Part shown: positions 1-10,295 of the stretch, piece after piece
Numbering within the stretch: the first letter of the stretch is position 1
How the letters are laid out: the number at the start of each line of letters is the position of its first letter
NCBI GenBank assembly: GCA_036346395.1
Contig: CM070602.1
Location: forward strand, 17,741,098 to 17,805,097
DNA: 64,000 bases
From: Hsuehochloa calcarea
Taxonomy: Eukaryota > Streptophyta > Magnoliopsida > Poales > Poaceae
Direction: 5' to 3'
Position numbers and translations under genes: made by a program
The notes under the pieces: generated by a model
What the model saw: the letters and a program-made list of their open reading frames with translations, nothing else
What the model was told of the DNA's origin: nothing
The model's database searches: none

Positions 1-1171
1 AAAACTCGTGGATCAATGAAAGCCCTAAAATCACGAAATTGAGAGCAAGAACGAAAAGAGACTTATCTCAAGCAAATCTTGCATAGATTAAAACATGATT
101 GATGCTGGATTACACCCACTCCATCAAGGATCAGTGGTCAATCCAAGAGCACGAAAATCCAATCAAACCTTCAAGAACCCTAGCCTCCACGTCTAGCTCT
201 CCCTAAACAAAATTAGGGTTTTCTAATATAAAGAGGGTCAAAGGGTGGTGCAGCCACCACCCTCTCCTATTTATAGTGGAGGCTTAGACCTTCTAGAAGT
301 TTGATCGTATTGGGCTCCCGTTAAGGTCCAAAACAAACGGGTCACAGACGCAAGCTTCGCAAAGCGCCGTCTTTAACCTTTTGACCTAAACAGCTTCAAC
401 TAGCGCCATCTTGCGCCTCGTATTTGCTAATAGGTCACCCTTGTCCATCTTGCGTCACGCTTGAGTCATTGACCTTACCCGCATCGCCGATCGCTCGACC
501 TCGCCTCCAAGCCTAGTCCCGATCTTCCTCGCCGTTGACCGTCGTTGACCACCAAGCAACATGCACAACCATAGACAAGTAAACCGAAATTGGGAACAAG
601 TTCTTCATAACTTGACCCATGTTTGTCAAAACATGCATCATGCAATACGTATGCCCTGAAACTCATGACTTTGACCTAACCAACGAACAACACCGCCACG
701 AAGGCCGGCGTTCAAGTGACAACCGGTCCGACCGCCTCTTAGGGCTGGTCGGACCGCCAGCCTTGCCGGTCGGATCGCCAGCTATAGGCCGGTCCGACCA
801 CCCAAAAGGACTTAGCCGATTTTCAACACTGAAAATCCGAAACCTACTGGAAATTTCAAACCAATAGAACTTTTGACTGGAGACTCCAAAAATTATGGGA
901 CCAAGTGCAATAGAATCCCCTCTTTTGCCTACACCCTCTATTTTTGGCCCTGCGCATTTTGACACTTTTTGGTCACGGCCGGTCTGACCGCCGCTCATGG
1001 CCGGTCCGACCGATTTGGGACCGATCGGACCGCCATGATCTGGCCGGTCAGACCGCCCCTGTCCTGACAGTTCTGAACTTTGTCGAAAACACGTGAAACG
1101 ACAAACCATAAACGTCATTGCCAATTGTCACATCATCCTAAGATCTGGAGTATATCCCCATGATATTCACA
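1..1171 (-). repeat. LTR of a copia-type retroelement, minus orientation, cut by the window edge
   Basis: On the minus strand the sequence starts with TGTGAATATCATGG at 1171 and runs leftwards. It is collinear with the LTR at 36917-38399 (same orientation) and, more distantly, with the LTRs at 29009-30850 and 34991-36826 (opposite orientation). Shared landmarks are the segment around 1120-1165, the CCGGTC/GACCGG palindrome clusters at about 720-800 and 975-1065, and the AAACCCTAG-type leader near 170-225. No PPT-like purine tract flanks position 1172, so this is a 5' LTR or a solo LTR. The ORFs inside it are not genes. The other end lies outside the window. Confidence 0.75.
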
Positions 1172-1396
1172 GCATATTATCAATTCAGCAATACACATGG
1201 TTGTTTTAATTATTCAGTTGTTTGTTGTCATTTCTTGGCCAAAAGTATCACAATCTTCTTTATGTTTTGTAGTGTTTTGGTTGTTTTTACATTATTTATT
1301 TCACTGAGTTCCTATATGCATGAATGTTTTAGTGATTTCTCTGTAAAAACTTGATTAATACGGAAGTTCTTACCTTTTTCAATTTTCCATTTCTAG

Positions 1397-1522
1397 AGTT
1401 TGGGCGTAGAGAAAGAGATCATGGATATCATCCAGCATGACTGGGCTTTACCAAAGATGGAGCATCATGCTGAGGATGTGTTGAGGAAACGATTGAAGAA
1501 ATCATATGTTTTTACAAAGTAG
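1397..1522 (+). pseudogene. Exon-like fragment of unknown origin
   Basis: A polypyrimidine tract and AG acceptor (ending at 1396) precede an open stretch of 41 codons that ends in TAG at 1520-1522. The encoded segment is charged and amphipathic, with the core MDIIQHDWALPKMEHHAED followed by a basic run. It stands out from its AT-rich surroundings. I do not recognise the protein. Because it lies upstream of a Helitron-like 3' end, it could be a captured exon, but this is inference. Confidence 0.35.
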
Positions 1523-1623
1523 TGAACTCCTTTGATCACTTCATTCTTTCACATCATTCTTAGTTAGAAAATTGTACAAGTTTTTACAAAGTAGTGAGCT
1601 TCTTGTATCACATCATTCTTTAG
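1509..1623 (+). repeat. Imperfect local duplication of a roughly 50-bp unit
   Basis: The sequence TTTTTACAAAGTAGTGA followed by a TGATCAC/TATCACATCATTCTTT-like stretch occurs at about 1509-1562 and again at about 1579-1623. Confidence 0.6.
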
Positions 1624-3014
1624 CAATCTACAGTAACCAGCAAATTGGACATTCATGTGGTTTTATAGTGTTGTGTTAAATTATTTTATCATGGGATTAC
1701 AGATATTGAGGAGGCATACCAGCATTGAAAATGTTAGAAATTGATCTTTGTAAGTTGTACAAGCACCTGACTATATTTTAGCTCCAAATTATGATAATTG
1801 TATCATGACAATCCTATACTTTCAGTTTTGAAATTTTGTTGTGATCGATGTCTTTCGGTTAGGTGTAAAGGAATTCTTTTACCTAGACTCTAAGATGCAT
1901 GTCCATTTAAAAAAAATGGAATTCTTTTGTAAGGATAGCATGAGATGTCATGTAAAGGATGTTTTCCCAAATTGAATTTGTTCAGTGCTCTGTTTTTCAG
2001 ATTGCTTATATGTCTAGCTGCAAGGTTGAATAGCAGATTTTCTTTGGGAATTGTTTGTAATTGAGATAATCTTTCCGGTAATTCTATCTAATATGCATGT
2101 GCATGTCTGAGGTAATTTTTTAATTTGGGTCCATGCTTCCTTGTGGTGTTCTATCAAAAAATTGGCTGTTCCTTACTTTGTATGTGCTCCAATAGTTATA
2201 TAGTTATCTTACTATGTTCTATCAAAATATCTATTGTTGCATTGCTCTTACTTTATTTGAGCAGCCATCATTTTTTTTGTTTCATTGAAACTGTTAAATT
2301 AAAGCAATTCTCCATCATTTATCATTTCTCTATTCATTCTATGTATCTACGATGTAGTCAGTTTGGTCTTACGATTTTACAAGTACAATGTGCATTTTTT
2401 AACGTTGTATTTTTCATGTTCAACAAATTGAACCTCTTGTTAAGTTTGGCTACGAGAGAATTTTCTTAAGCATTTAGATTCCACTAATAGCAGTCCAGCT
2501 TCATGTTTTACCAAACACTGAGTACCTTTTGCTGCAATTTTCTCATGAATGCAAGAACATGCTACTGCATTTTTCTTAGAAATATCAAATCTAACACAAT
2601 TGTCTGAGTGGTACAAGAATAGTCAGGTGGTTGTAACTGGAATAGTATTAGGTGCTTGTACTTAGCAGCTGAATAGTACCAGGTATATCCATGGTTCATG
2701 AATAGTATTAGATGACACATTTCTTCATTGCAGCAGAGACCGGAATAGTATGTGGTTTAAGCCTGACACTGAGAATTAAACAAGTAGTCAACACATGTGA
2801 ATGGCTATCATGACTATCATTTCACAATTTTCACAAGTAAACGCAAGTCACATTATGAATTCATTTCACAAACATCCAATCCGAGACAAGGCAAATTCAA
2901 TTTGACATGACATAAGTCATTCTCATCCATTACCAAAGGGATAAACTTTACCATTTAGTCTAAACATAACTGGATTAAAACATTGACATAATTTAGCACT
3001 TGTGGTATTATTTA

Positions 3015-3050
3015 CTTAAGATCCGTTGCAACGCGCGGGAATCCTACTAG
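3015..3050 (+). mobile_element. Helitron-like 3' terminus
   Basis: A short palindrome (CGTTGCAACG, within CCGTTGCAACGCGCGG) is followed about 10 bases later by CTAG and then T. This agrees with the Helitron rule of a GC-rich subterminal hairpin, a CTRR end and insertion next to T. The related sequence AGTTGCAACGCACTT occurs at the left end of the Rep/helicase Helitron near 42640. The 5' end was not identified. Confidence 0.5.
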
Positions 3051-3813
3051 TATTGTTAAAATTAGCAGCACAAACGTGCCTCCTTCCGCCACGCGTCCTC
3101 CACCGCTCGCCCTAGCCGAACGCCCTTTGTTCATGTGCTGCATGCCCGAAAGCGTTTAATGTCGTATGCCTCTAGCCCGGAATCACCTGCGGCCAACACT
3201 TGACAAATCCGGACACCTGTAGTCCAGACGTGGACTTATCCGTGCCGCCACTGTCTGGACGCATCTCTGTCCGTCGCCCAGCCACCCACGCCCGATTTCT
3301 CTCGCACGCCTCAAAGCAAGAGCTGCAAGACCGAGTCAAATTGGTGTGTATTTAACATCTTTTTTAATCGTAGCTAGTTAAAGGTCATCAATTTTTTATT
3401 TCTTACGCAGTGTGTTGTCAATATTATCCTTGTAACTAACATGCTTTCGGAAGTTTTCTGAAGTTTCCTCTTACTAATAACTGATTCGCTTGAATTGGAC
3501 TTGATAACTGTGGAATTTTTCTTTTAACAATATGTAGTTAGGTTTTGGTTTTGGTCAAATCCGAATATGACTAGTCTTGATGACCTTTCTGTCTATTCAA
3601 TTTGATTGCAACCGAACCATTATCGAGGCCCACGCTTCGTTCGTGCCACCCACGCCCGGTCGTCCAGGCCTGGACTGTCAAATTAGGATCAGTCGTACTA
3701 GGATTGCACATTAATTTGAAAACACATTGTAGTTATCAAGTCCAATTCAAGCGAATCAGTTATTAGTAACAAGAAACTTTCGAAAGCATATTAGTTACAA
3801 GGATAGTATTGAC
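3051..3813. mobile_element. Foldback (long terminal inverted repeat) element, left part
   Basis: The left arm (about 3055-3525) is the reverse complement of a right arm split in two: about 3722-3808 here, and 15239-15735 on the far side of the inserted copia element. For example, the CAGTGTGTTGTCAATATTATC region near 3408-3430 mirrors the TTGAC|AACACACTG junction. The loop is about 3526-3721. Without the insertion the element would be about 1.27 kb with arms near 0.5 kb. No transposase is visible. It could be a MULE-type MITE or a foldback element. A target duplication was not resolved. Confidence 0.65.
3809..3813. repeat. Target-site duplication TTGAC, left copy
   Basis: TTGAC directly precedes the left LTR of the copia element and is repeated at 15234-15238 directly after the right LTR. 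The 5-bp length is normal for LTR retrotransposons. Rejoining the flanks at TTGAC restores the symmetry of the foldback arms. Confidence 0.8.
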
Positions 3814-4057
3814 CGTTGAGAAACCGTCGTTAATGAGTCTAGTCTGATTGACAACTTGTAGGAGAATCATATAAAATAATGCAAAAATAGTAAATTAAAT
3901 ACATAGATATGGGGAACTTCTTTTTTCTCTTTATTCCTCTTCTCCAAAGGTATGCACAATGATTGGGATCCCCTCCTATATATAGTCTACTGGTGGATGA
4001 AGAGCCCACCATGGGCTTGGTCTGTAAGGCCTACGCTTAGGCCCAGATTTCGTAACA
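3814..4057 (-). repeat. 3' LTR of the copia element
   Basis: This is a direct repeat of 14994-15233. Both copies share the block around the CTCCTATATATAGTCTACTG TATA region and end in TAACA on the plus strand, so on the element's strand the LTR starts TGTTA. The outer end reads CGTTGAG here against CGTGTCG in the other copy, so the exact boundary is uncertain by a few bases. Confidence 0.85.
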
Positions 4058-4068
4058 CTCCCTTTTGG
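4058..4068 (-). other. Polypurine tract of the copia element
   Basis: On the element's strand the sequence CAAAAGGGAG lies directly before the TGTTACG start of the 3' LTR. This is the expected plus-strand priming site. Confidence 0.7.
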
Positions 4069-4354
4069 CACTCATCCGACATGTTCATGCCTCGTTAAAA
4101 CTACATAAAAACTTAGTAGAAAAAATTTAAAGAAAGTGTACGTGATACACGTTCTATTGCGTTGCACGAATTGTCTCAGTAAAAACCTTAGCCAAAAAAC
4201 TTCTAGAAAACTCATTAAGGGAAAAATAGTATAATTTACCCAATTTAATTTAATCTGTGGGATTTATTTTTTGGGTACTCGATCTTCGTGATCAAGTTTT
4301 TGTAATGAGTATGTGAAAATTCTCCCCCTGACTTCTGCACTTCTCTAAGTCTGA

Positions 4355-4800
4355 TTATTCTAATTCCACGTATGCATCTTTCAAAACTAGATCTTTGGAA
4401 GTTAACTTAGTGAATAAATATGTAAGATTTTCACATGACTTAGTATGTAGGACTTTAATTTCGTCCATCTTTTGCAGTTCGTGAGTATTGAAGGATTTGG
4501 GTTGATATGCTTTGTGAGATGATTCTTCATATAACCCATCTGCACTTGTGCAACACAAGCTGCATTATCTTCATAGATAATAGTGGGAGTTTATGCGGTA
4601 TTCAATCCACACGACCGCTGGATATGGTGAATCATCTGCCGAAGCCAAGCACATTCTCGTGAAGCTTCATATAGTGCTATGATTTCTGAGTGATTCGTCG
4701 AAGTCGATATATGACTTTGCTTAGACGATTTCCATAAAAATACGCCCACCACACAAGAAAATATAGAATGTTTGCGACTTGGTTGTATGCGGGCCAACAA
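4355..4800 (-). pseudogene. Copia RNase H remnant
   Basis: Two adjacent open segments carry copia RNase H signatures. At 4591-4800 are the WKSSKQSHISTSTNHSEI block and the ECAWLRQMIHHI block. At 4355-4558 is the C-terminal stretch that ends in LFTKLTSKDLVLKDAYV. The second Asp-Glu-bearing core is interrupted by stops between 4559 and 4590, so no active enzyme can be made. It follows the RT directly on the minus strand, as expected for copia pol. Confidence 0.75.
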
Positions 4801-5114
4801 AATTCGACATCATGCATAGCTACCATGATTAGGTCTTAGTTCTTTCTGTGGAACAGACCAAGGTCTTTGCCTCCTTGGAGGTATCGGAAGATATCCTTTA
4901 TTCCCTGCCAATGCTTTTGGTAGGTTCTGCACTATACCTTGCTAATAGGATTATGGCAAATATAATGTCCGGTCTAGTACAGTTTGCTAAATGCATGAAT
5001 GCTCCGATTGCACTTAAGTACGGGATTTCCGGTCTTAGGACTTCCTACCCCTCTTCACTAGGTCTGATGCGTGTCATTGTCTTTCTGCAAAGATCTCCTG
5101 ACCATCGGTACTTT

Positions 5115-5882
5115 CTAAGGGTATGCCTTTTCAAAGCCGAATCTTTCTAACACCTTTTGAGTGTAGGCTGATTGATGCACTAATATCCCTTCAGCGGTAT
5201 GCTCGAGCTGCAAGCCTAGGCAATATTTGGTTTTATCCAAATCTTTCATTTCAAACTCCGACTCCAAGTAAGAATTTGTTTCCTTAATATCTTCCAAGGT
5301 TCGAATGATATTCAGATCATCTACATACAGTAAGATTATAGAAAATCTATTCTGGGATCGTCGTATAAATACACAAGGACAATTCTCATTGTTTGTGTGG
5401 CCTTTCTTATATAGAAAGTCACTTAAGCAATTATACCACATTCTGCGTGATTGCTTAAGTCTGTACAATGACTTTCTGAGTTTCACACTGTACAAATTTA
5501 TATTTGCTCTATCTTGGTTCGGGATAGGAATACCTTCAGGTACCTTCGTATAAATATCTGAATCCAAGTTTCCATAAAGGTATACAGTTACCACATCCAT
5601 CAATTTCATTTCTAAATTCAAGTTCACTGTCATTGAGATTAGATATTTAAAGATAACTCCACCCATGATCGGAGAATATGTTTCTTCATAATCAACTCCT
5701 GGACGATGAGTGAAATCTTGTGCAATGAGCCTTGCTTTATATCTCACAACTTCATTATTTTCATTTCTCTTTCGAACAAATACCCAATTATGCCTTACGG
5801 GGTGCACATGGGGAGGTGTACGACTTACAGACCCAAACACCTCTCTTTTATTCAGTGATAATAATTTAGTTTCTATTGCCAT
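5115..5882 (-). pseudogene. Copia reverse transcriptase, partial
   Basis: An open segment of 255 codons matches copia RT. It contains the NWVFVRKRNENNEVVRYKAR entry block, the ARLIAQDF block, the VKLRKSLYRLKQS block and the catalytic box LLYVDDLNII with YVDD intact. The N-terminal part and the continuation into RNase H are broken by stops. The family role is cDNA synthesis inside virus-like particles. This copy is a relic of the minus-strand element. Confidence 0.85.
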
Positions 5883-6387
5883 CTTCTAATCTTTTCAATC
5901 TGATATTTTCTTACATTCAACGAGCGATGTAGGCTTTGGATCGAGATCGATGATTGTGTCAATTTTCTTTGCAAAATAAATATCGATATTAGTTGTTATA
6001 CTATTCATATATTCTCTCGTGGTCACATAGTTTATAAATATTTCTTCATAGGGTGATTATTCTAATGCTTCTACTTGCTCACCGCTACTTTCAATTACGG
6101 GGGCAAGTCCCTTTAATTTTTCAGCTCCGATGTGTGCGCACACATCCATGCTGGTATCTCCCTCTGTGTGAATGTTCAAATCCGATATACCTTTTCCTGA
6201 AGGTTCCATACTGGTGCTTAGGTCTCAATTGGCTCCCTTTCTGGTTCTAGGGAACTTGGTGATCTACAGTCAAGTTATTCTTATCCTTTTTCACCAGGCG
6301 TCCCCGGCTATTTAGGATTCGAGGGGCTGGAGTTCTCGTTCTTTTATTCTGAGGCCTCTGGACGGGATTAGGAATACATTCAACTTT

Positions 6388-6753
6388 CTATGGTATTTCA
6401 ACCCTCTTTGGTGCATTACGTGTACGCACATGCGACTTGATCATGTTCTTCAAATCACTAAAGTGGTCAGATTGTTGATTCGCTAATGCTTGCAAATCAA
6501 TTATTTTCTGGATTTCTCTATTTGCTTCACTAGTGCACGTGTCATGTGCATGGATTCCCGTGGCTTGCCACGTTATTTTCCGATATTTTTCATTAAGGGG
6601 TTGATTTCCCCATAATGACAGGAAACTATCCTTATCAAATATACTAACAACGAATCGGGCAGTATGCAAATGTCCTATCATAGGGTCTAAATGCCTGATT
6701 ATGGATGAAGTCTCATAACCAACGTATATCCCATACTTGTGGAGATGGCCCAT
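6388..6753 (-). pseudogene. Copia integrase C-terminal region, partial
   Basis: The 121-codon segment contains the YGIYVGYETSSIIRHLDP block, which is typical of the C-terminal part of plant copia integrases, and then the linker that leads into RT. It precedes the RT on the minus strand. The frame is broken on both sides. Confidence 0.7.
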
Positions 6754-6839
6754 TGCAGTTCGTTGTGGTGGTGGTATAGGTACATAAACCTTACACCCAA
6801 ATTTGCGAAGATGATAAATTTTTGGTGTTCACCCTTGCG

Positions 6840-7312
6840 CTAGTTGCATATGTGAATAAATGGTATATACCAATGGTATAAAATGATGAGAGTTGCCGCG
6901 TGCAGGACCGCGTGTCCCCAACATGTAGTTGGTAAATTACAATTCTGCAAAAGCAGTTGGGCAATAAATTTAAACCCTTTAATTAATGCCTCTACTTCTC
7001 TAGCGTTGTCCATTCTGATTGACTTCACATGATGATCATGGATTTTTTTAATTGTAATTATCTGTGAGATTAGCTTTGCAAAAGTATGGTTTCTCGTAGA
7101 CAATAAACATGCGTGTGATCATTTCGAGGAAGCATTGATGAGCACCATAAAATACCTAAATGACCCGGACTGAATAGGACCGCAAAAATCTCTCTGGATA
7201 CGGTCTAGAAATGCAGGGATTTCATCCTTCACTTTCAGAGTAGAAGGTCTAGTAATTTATTTCCAGATGCATACAGGCACACAAAATCTTCTTGATTTGA
7301 GAAATTCTTTAA
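6840..7312 (-). pseudogene. Copia integrase core, copy A of a triplicated segment
   Basis: The minus strand encodes an integrase catalytic-core fragment: FAKLISQIITIKKIHDHHVK, then SIRMDNAREV (Asp of the DDE triad in the MDNA/DNAREV context), then the LPTTCWGHAVLHAA block. The plant consensus is LPKSYWGEA and has an intact glutamate, which is not obvious here. The segment is nearly identical to 9069-9541 and partly to 7482-7799. Homology to copy C stops at about 7312. Confidence 0.75.
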
Positions 7313-7432
7313 CTGTGGTGACTCGAGTATTGAGTCGTTGTTAGCTTGTGTTGTGCTATGATGTGTTAATCCATGATATGATGATGATAACCTCTATCTA
7401 TGAAATTATTCTATGATCGCCATGAGATGATC

Positions 7433-7475
<43 letters not shown>

Positions 7476-7481
7476 TAATTG
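7313..7481. repeat. Spacer with (TA)n microsatellite between integrase copies A and B
   Basis: This unique AT-rich sequence contains an uninterrupted TA run of about 36 bp (7436-7471). It separates copies A and B of the integrase segment. No coding potential was seen. Confidence 0.7.
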
Positions 7482-7799
7482 AAGATGATAAATTTTGGTG
7501 GTTCACCTTAAGCTTAGTTGCATATGTGAATAAATGGTATATACCAATGGTATAAAATTGATGAGAGTTGCGTGCGAGACCGCGTGTCCCCAACATGTAG
7601 TTGGTAAATTACAATTCGCAAAAGCGGTTGGGCAATAAATTTAAACCCTTTAATTAATGCCTCTACTTCTCTAGCGTTGTCCATTCGATTGACTTCACAT
7701 GATGATCATGGATTTTTTAATTGTAATTATCTGTGAGATTAGCTTTGCAAAAGTATGGTTTCTCAACTTTGTAGACAATAAACATGCGTGTGATCATTG
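7482..7799 (-). pseudogene. Copia integrase core, copy B, with many single-base indels
   Basis: This copy is collinear with copy A from the GAAGATGATAAATTTT block (matching about 6808) to the GTGTGATCATT block (matching about 7118). It differs by several one- to three-base deletions and by an extra AACTTT before GTAGAC. It is more diverged from A and C than A and C are from each other. Confidence 0.7.
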
Positions 7800-9068
7800 T
7801 GAGAGTAAGGTTGATTCAGAGAAAGAAGTTTGACCACCTTCTTGATGTTTCCAAATGATTCAATTTCGAGTTTTGTGTTCATGACCTATTGGAGGTCCCG
7901 CTGTAAACGAAGTTTGCCACGTGAAACGATTTGTGCGAGTTATAATGGTTCTTCGTGATGCGATCGCTTTGATCTTGAATGATCGTTGTTCTTAATCCGA
8001 CATTCTTCTTGTGAGGCTCATGTTTTCAATTGTGGATTCCACCTATGTTCAATGAGTTCATTGCGAATTGGTTTTCCTCTTGGTTATGTGTTCACCGCGA
8101 GTAAGCAATTTCTAGTTGGTGAAGATCCTCAACCCATTCTTTCCACGTGATCTTTCAAATACTTTCTAAATGTTGTAGTGAGTTTGATGTTGATACATGT
8201 GGAAATTTGATCGCCTTGGTGATATCGCTAACATGAGAATACTTGAGTTTAGTTTTCGTGATCTTTGGGAGTTCATGAATCATTTGGAAACTGAAAATAT
8301 TTTGGGTAACTTGAGGTATAGGATTATCCTATTGCTTCTTAAGAGTTTCTGTGATTTAGCCCTAAAGGCTCCTTGGTTTGGGTTCGCCAAGAGAGGTTAC
8401 AATGATGAGAATCCGCTTGTTTTCCCCGAAGTCTTGTAAAGGGAAATGCTTCAATTTTGTGGTCAAGGCATTTGTCTCATGTTTCATGAGTAGATGAACT
8501 GCTCCGAACAAATTTGGCGGGTTGAAAATGTTATTGGTTCTTAAGTAGTTCCGTGGATTGACTAAAGCGCTTCAAGGACTAGAAAGGAAAGGATACAATT
8601 GAAGTAGTGTTAGTCAGTCAAGTTTTGTAACTTGAGGTTTTAAAACATGCCTCCTTTTCACTCCAAAGATTTCGAGTTTCAATCGCTAGTGATTTAATTC
8701 AATTTGAGCATGCAAGAGAGAAACTGTGTGGAAAGAAATGTTCATCTGATAATTAGGTGTTTTCTTGATTCTCGCTTGAGTTTGGTATTGTTGATCGGTG
8801 TGTTTCTCGCAATGTTGAGGCCGTGTTGGCAATCACCCTCAGTCAGAGGTTTGTCCTCGGTTTTGTTCAAATTAGGGCCGAATTAGAACCTTCACCCAAC
8901 TAAGTTATTGTAGTTCTCGAATTTATATTTCCAAGTTGATAAGGATCATTCTCATTGGATCAGTAGGCTAAAAGTTACGCCGCTTTCTTTATTAATGATC
9001 CGTATTGGACAGACGAGATGGGTTGTGTTTAACTGATAATTAGCCCTCTGTTTTGGCCGAATCAGCGC
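7800..9068. other. Foreign DNA between integrase copies B and C, partly gypsy-type LTR
   Basis: No coding region is recognised. The right part (about 8848-9065) is the reverse complement of 55752-55970, inside the TGTAACACC-type LTR at 54607. It is therefore a fragment of the same LTR family as 11868-14033, in the opposite orientation. The remainder (7800-8847) may belong to the same insertion, but I could not align it by eye. Confidence 0.5.
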
Positions 9069-9541
9069 TTGTTGCATATGTGAATAAATGGTATATACCA
9101 ATGGTATAAAATGATGAGAGTTGCCGCGTGCAGGACCGCGTGTCCCCAACATGTAGTTGGTAAATTACAATTCTGCAAAAGCAGTTGGGCAATAAATTTA
9201 AACCCTTTAATTAATGCCTCTACTTCTCTAGCGTTGTCCATTCTGATTGACTTCACATGATGATCATGGATTTTTTTAATTGTAATTATCTGTGAGATTA
9301 GCTTTGCAAAAGTATGGTTTCTCGTAGACAATAAACATGCGTGTGATCATTTCGAGGAAGCATTGATGAGCACCATAAAATACCTAAATGACCCGGACTG
9401 AATAGGACCGCAAAAATCTCTCTGGATACGGTCTAGAAATGCAGGGATTTCATCCTTCACTTTCAGAGTAGAAGGTCTAGTAATTTATTTCCAGTGGCAC
9501 ATACGGGGCACACAAAATCTTCTTGATTTGAGAAATTCTTT
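9069..9541 (-). pseudogene. Copia integrase core, copy C
   Basis: This copy is almost identical to copy A (6840-7312): the two encode the same 85 residues in the core. It is joined on the right to the GAG-pre-integrase and protease part of the same pol. Copy A is instead joined on the left to the downstream part of pol. The pair therefore flanks the foreign DNA at 7313-9068. Confidence 0.75.
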
Positions 9542-10100
9542 ACATTGATGTTATGTCCCTGTGAATTGTTAATTATATTTCTTATCATCCTAAGACCTAT
9601 GTGGCCTAATCTATCATACCAGAGATAAAAAAAAGTTCAGAGCTTCTAAATATGATTTTCAGGGCAATATAGGTTGCATATGCCTTAATATTAGTGTAGT
9701 ATGGTCCAGTTTCAAATGAAGAAAGTCATTCTAATAACATCTTTCTACTTTCTTCACACTTTGTAATGAGTAGGTATTTTTTACCATACTCTTCTTCAGT
9801 TTCTACGTGAAAACTGTTAGCACATATATCCTTGAAACTCATGAGAGTTCTAGTCGATTCTAGGTACAACAAGGCTTCTTCAATGATCAAAATTGTGCCC
9901 ATCAGGAGTATAATTATGACTTTTTTTGAGCCTATTTACAAGCATTGTTGCTCGTGATTGTCGTACTACTAGTATTCTTGCTGGTCGATTGAAAGAATTT
10001 GGTCTCTCTTAAGATGGTATTTATTGTGCAGCTATCAGCTAAGCACACTTCCTCCATAGGGCACCACACTAGTAGAAAGTAATCAACACATAAATAAAAT
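9542..10100 (-). pseudogene. Copia GAG-pre-integrase and protease remnant
   Basis: The minus strand shows EEVCLADSCTINTILRET around 10000-10050. This is the copia aspartic protease active-site block, with the canonical DSGT changed to DSCT. Towards 9560-9640 lies a GHIGLRMIRNIINN-like stretch typical of the GAG-pre-integrase domain. Stops occur between these blocks. The order PR, GAG-pre-IN, IN agrees with copia pol. Confidence 0.65.
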
Positions 10101-10295
10101 ACTTCAAATATCAGAACATAACTTGTTATTATAAATACGGGAAGAAAATATAAGCCTTGCAGCACTTATCACAAGAATTTAATGTTTTGATTTTCTAGAG
10201 CTTACAACCATTATTCAAATAATAAAATGGTTCAATATTTCATCACAACCACAAACTGCAAGTGACTATAAAAACATATAAATGCAATGTGTGCA

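Larger units (their letters stand above)
1172..3050 (+). other. Non-genic AT-rich stretch, possibly the body of a non-autonomous Helitron
   Basis: No long ORF with coding character is visible; the 114-codon ORF near 2125-2469 is compositionally AT-rich and low in complexity. The stretch contains one exon-like segment (1397-1522), an imperfect duplication (1509-1562 and 1579-1623) and repeated GAATAGT motifs (2600-2765). It ends in a Helitron-like 3' terminus at 3050. I could not find a convincing 5'-TC terminus, so the extent of the element is inferred. Confidence 0.4.

Noticed and set aside
2125..2469. Plus-strand ORF of 114 codons, Phe/Leu/Ile/Cys-rich
   Set aside because: AT-rich composition with no domain and no codon structure; probably chance.
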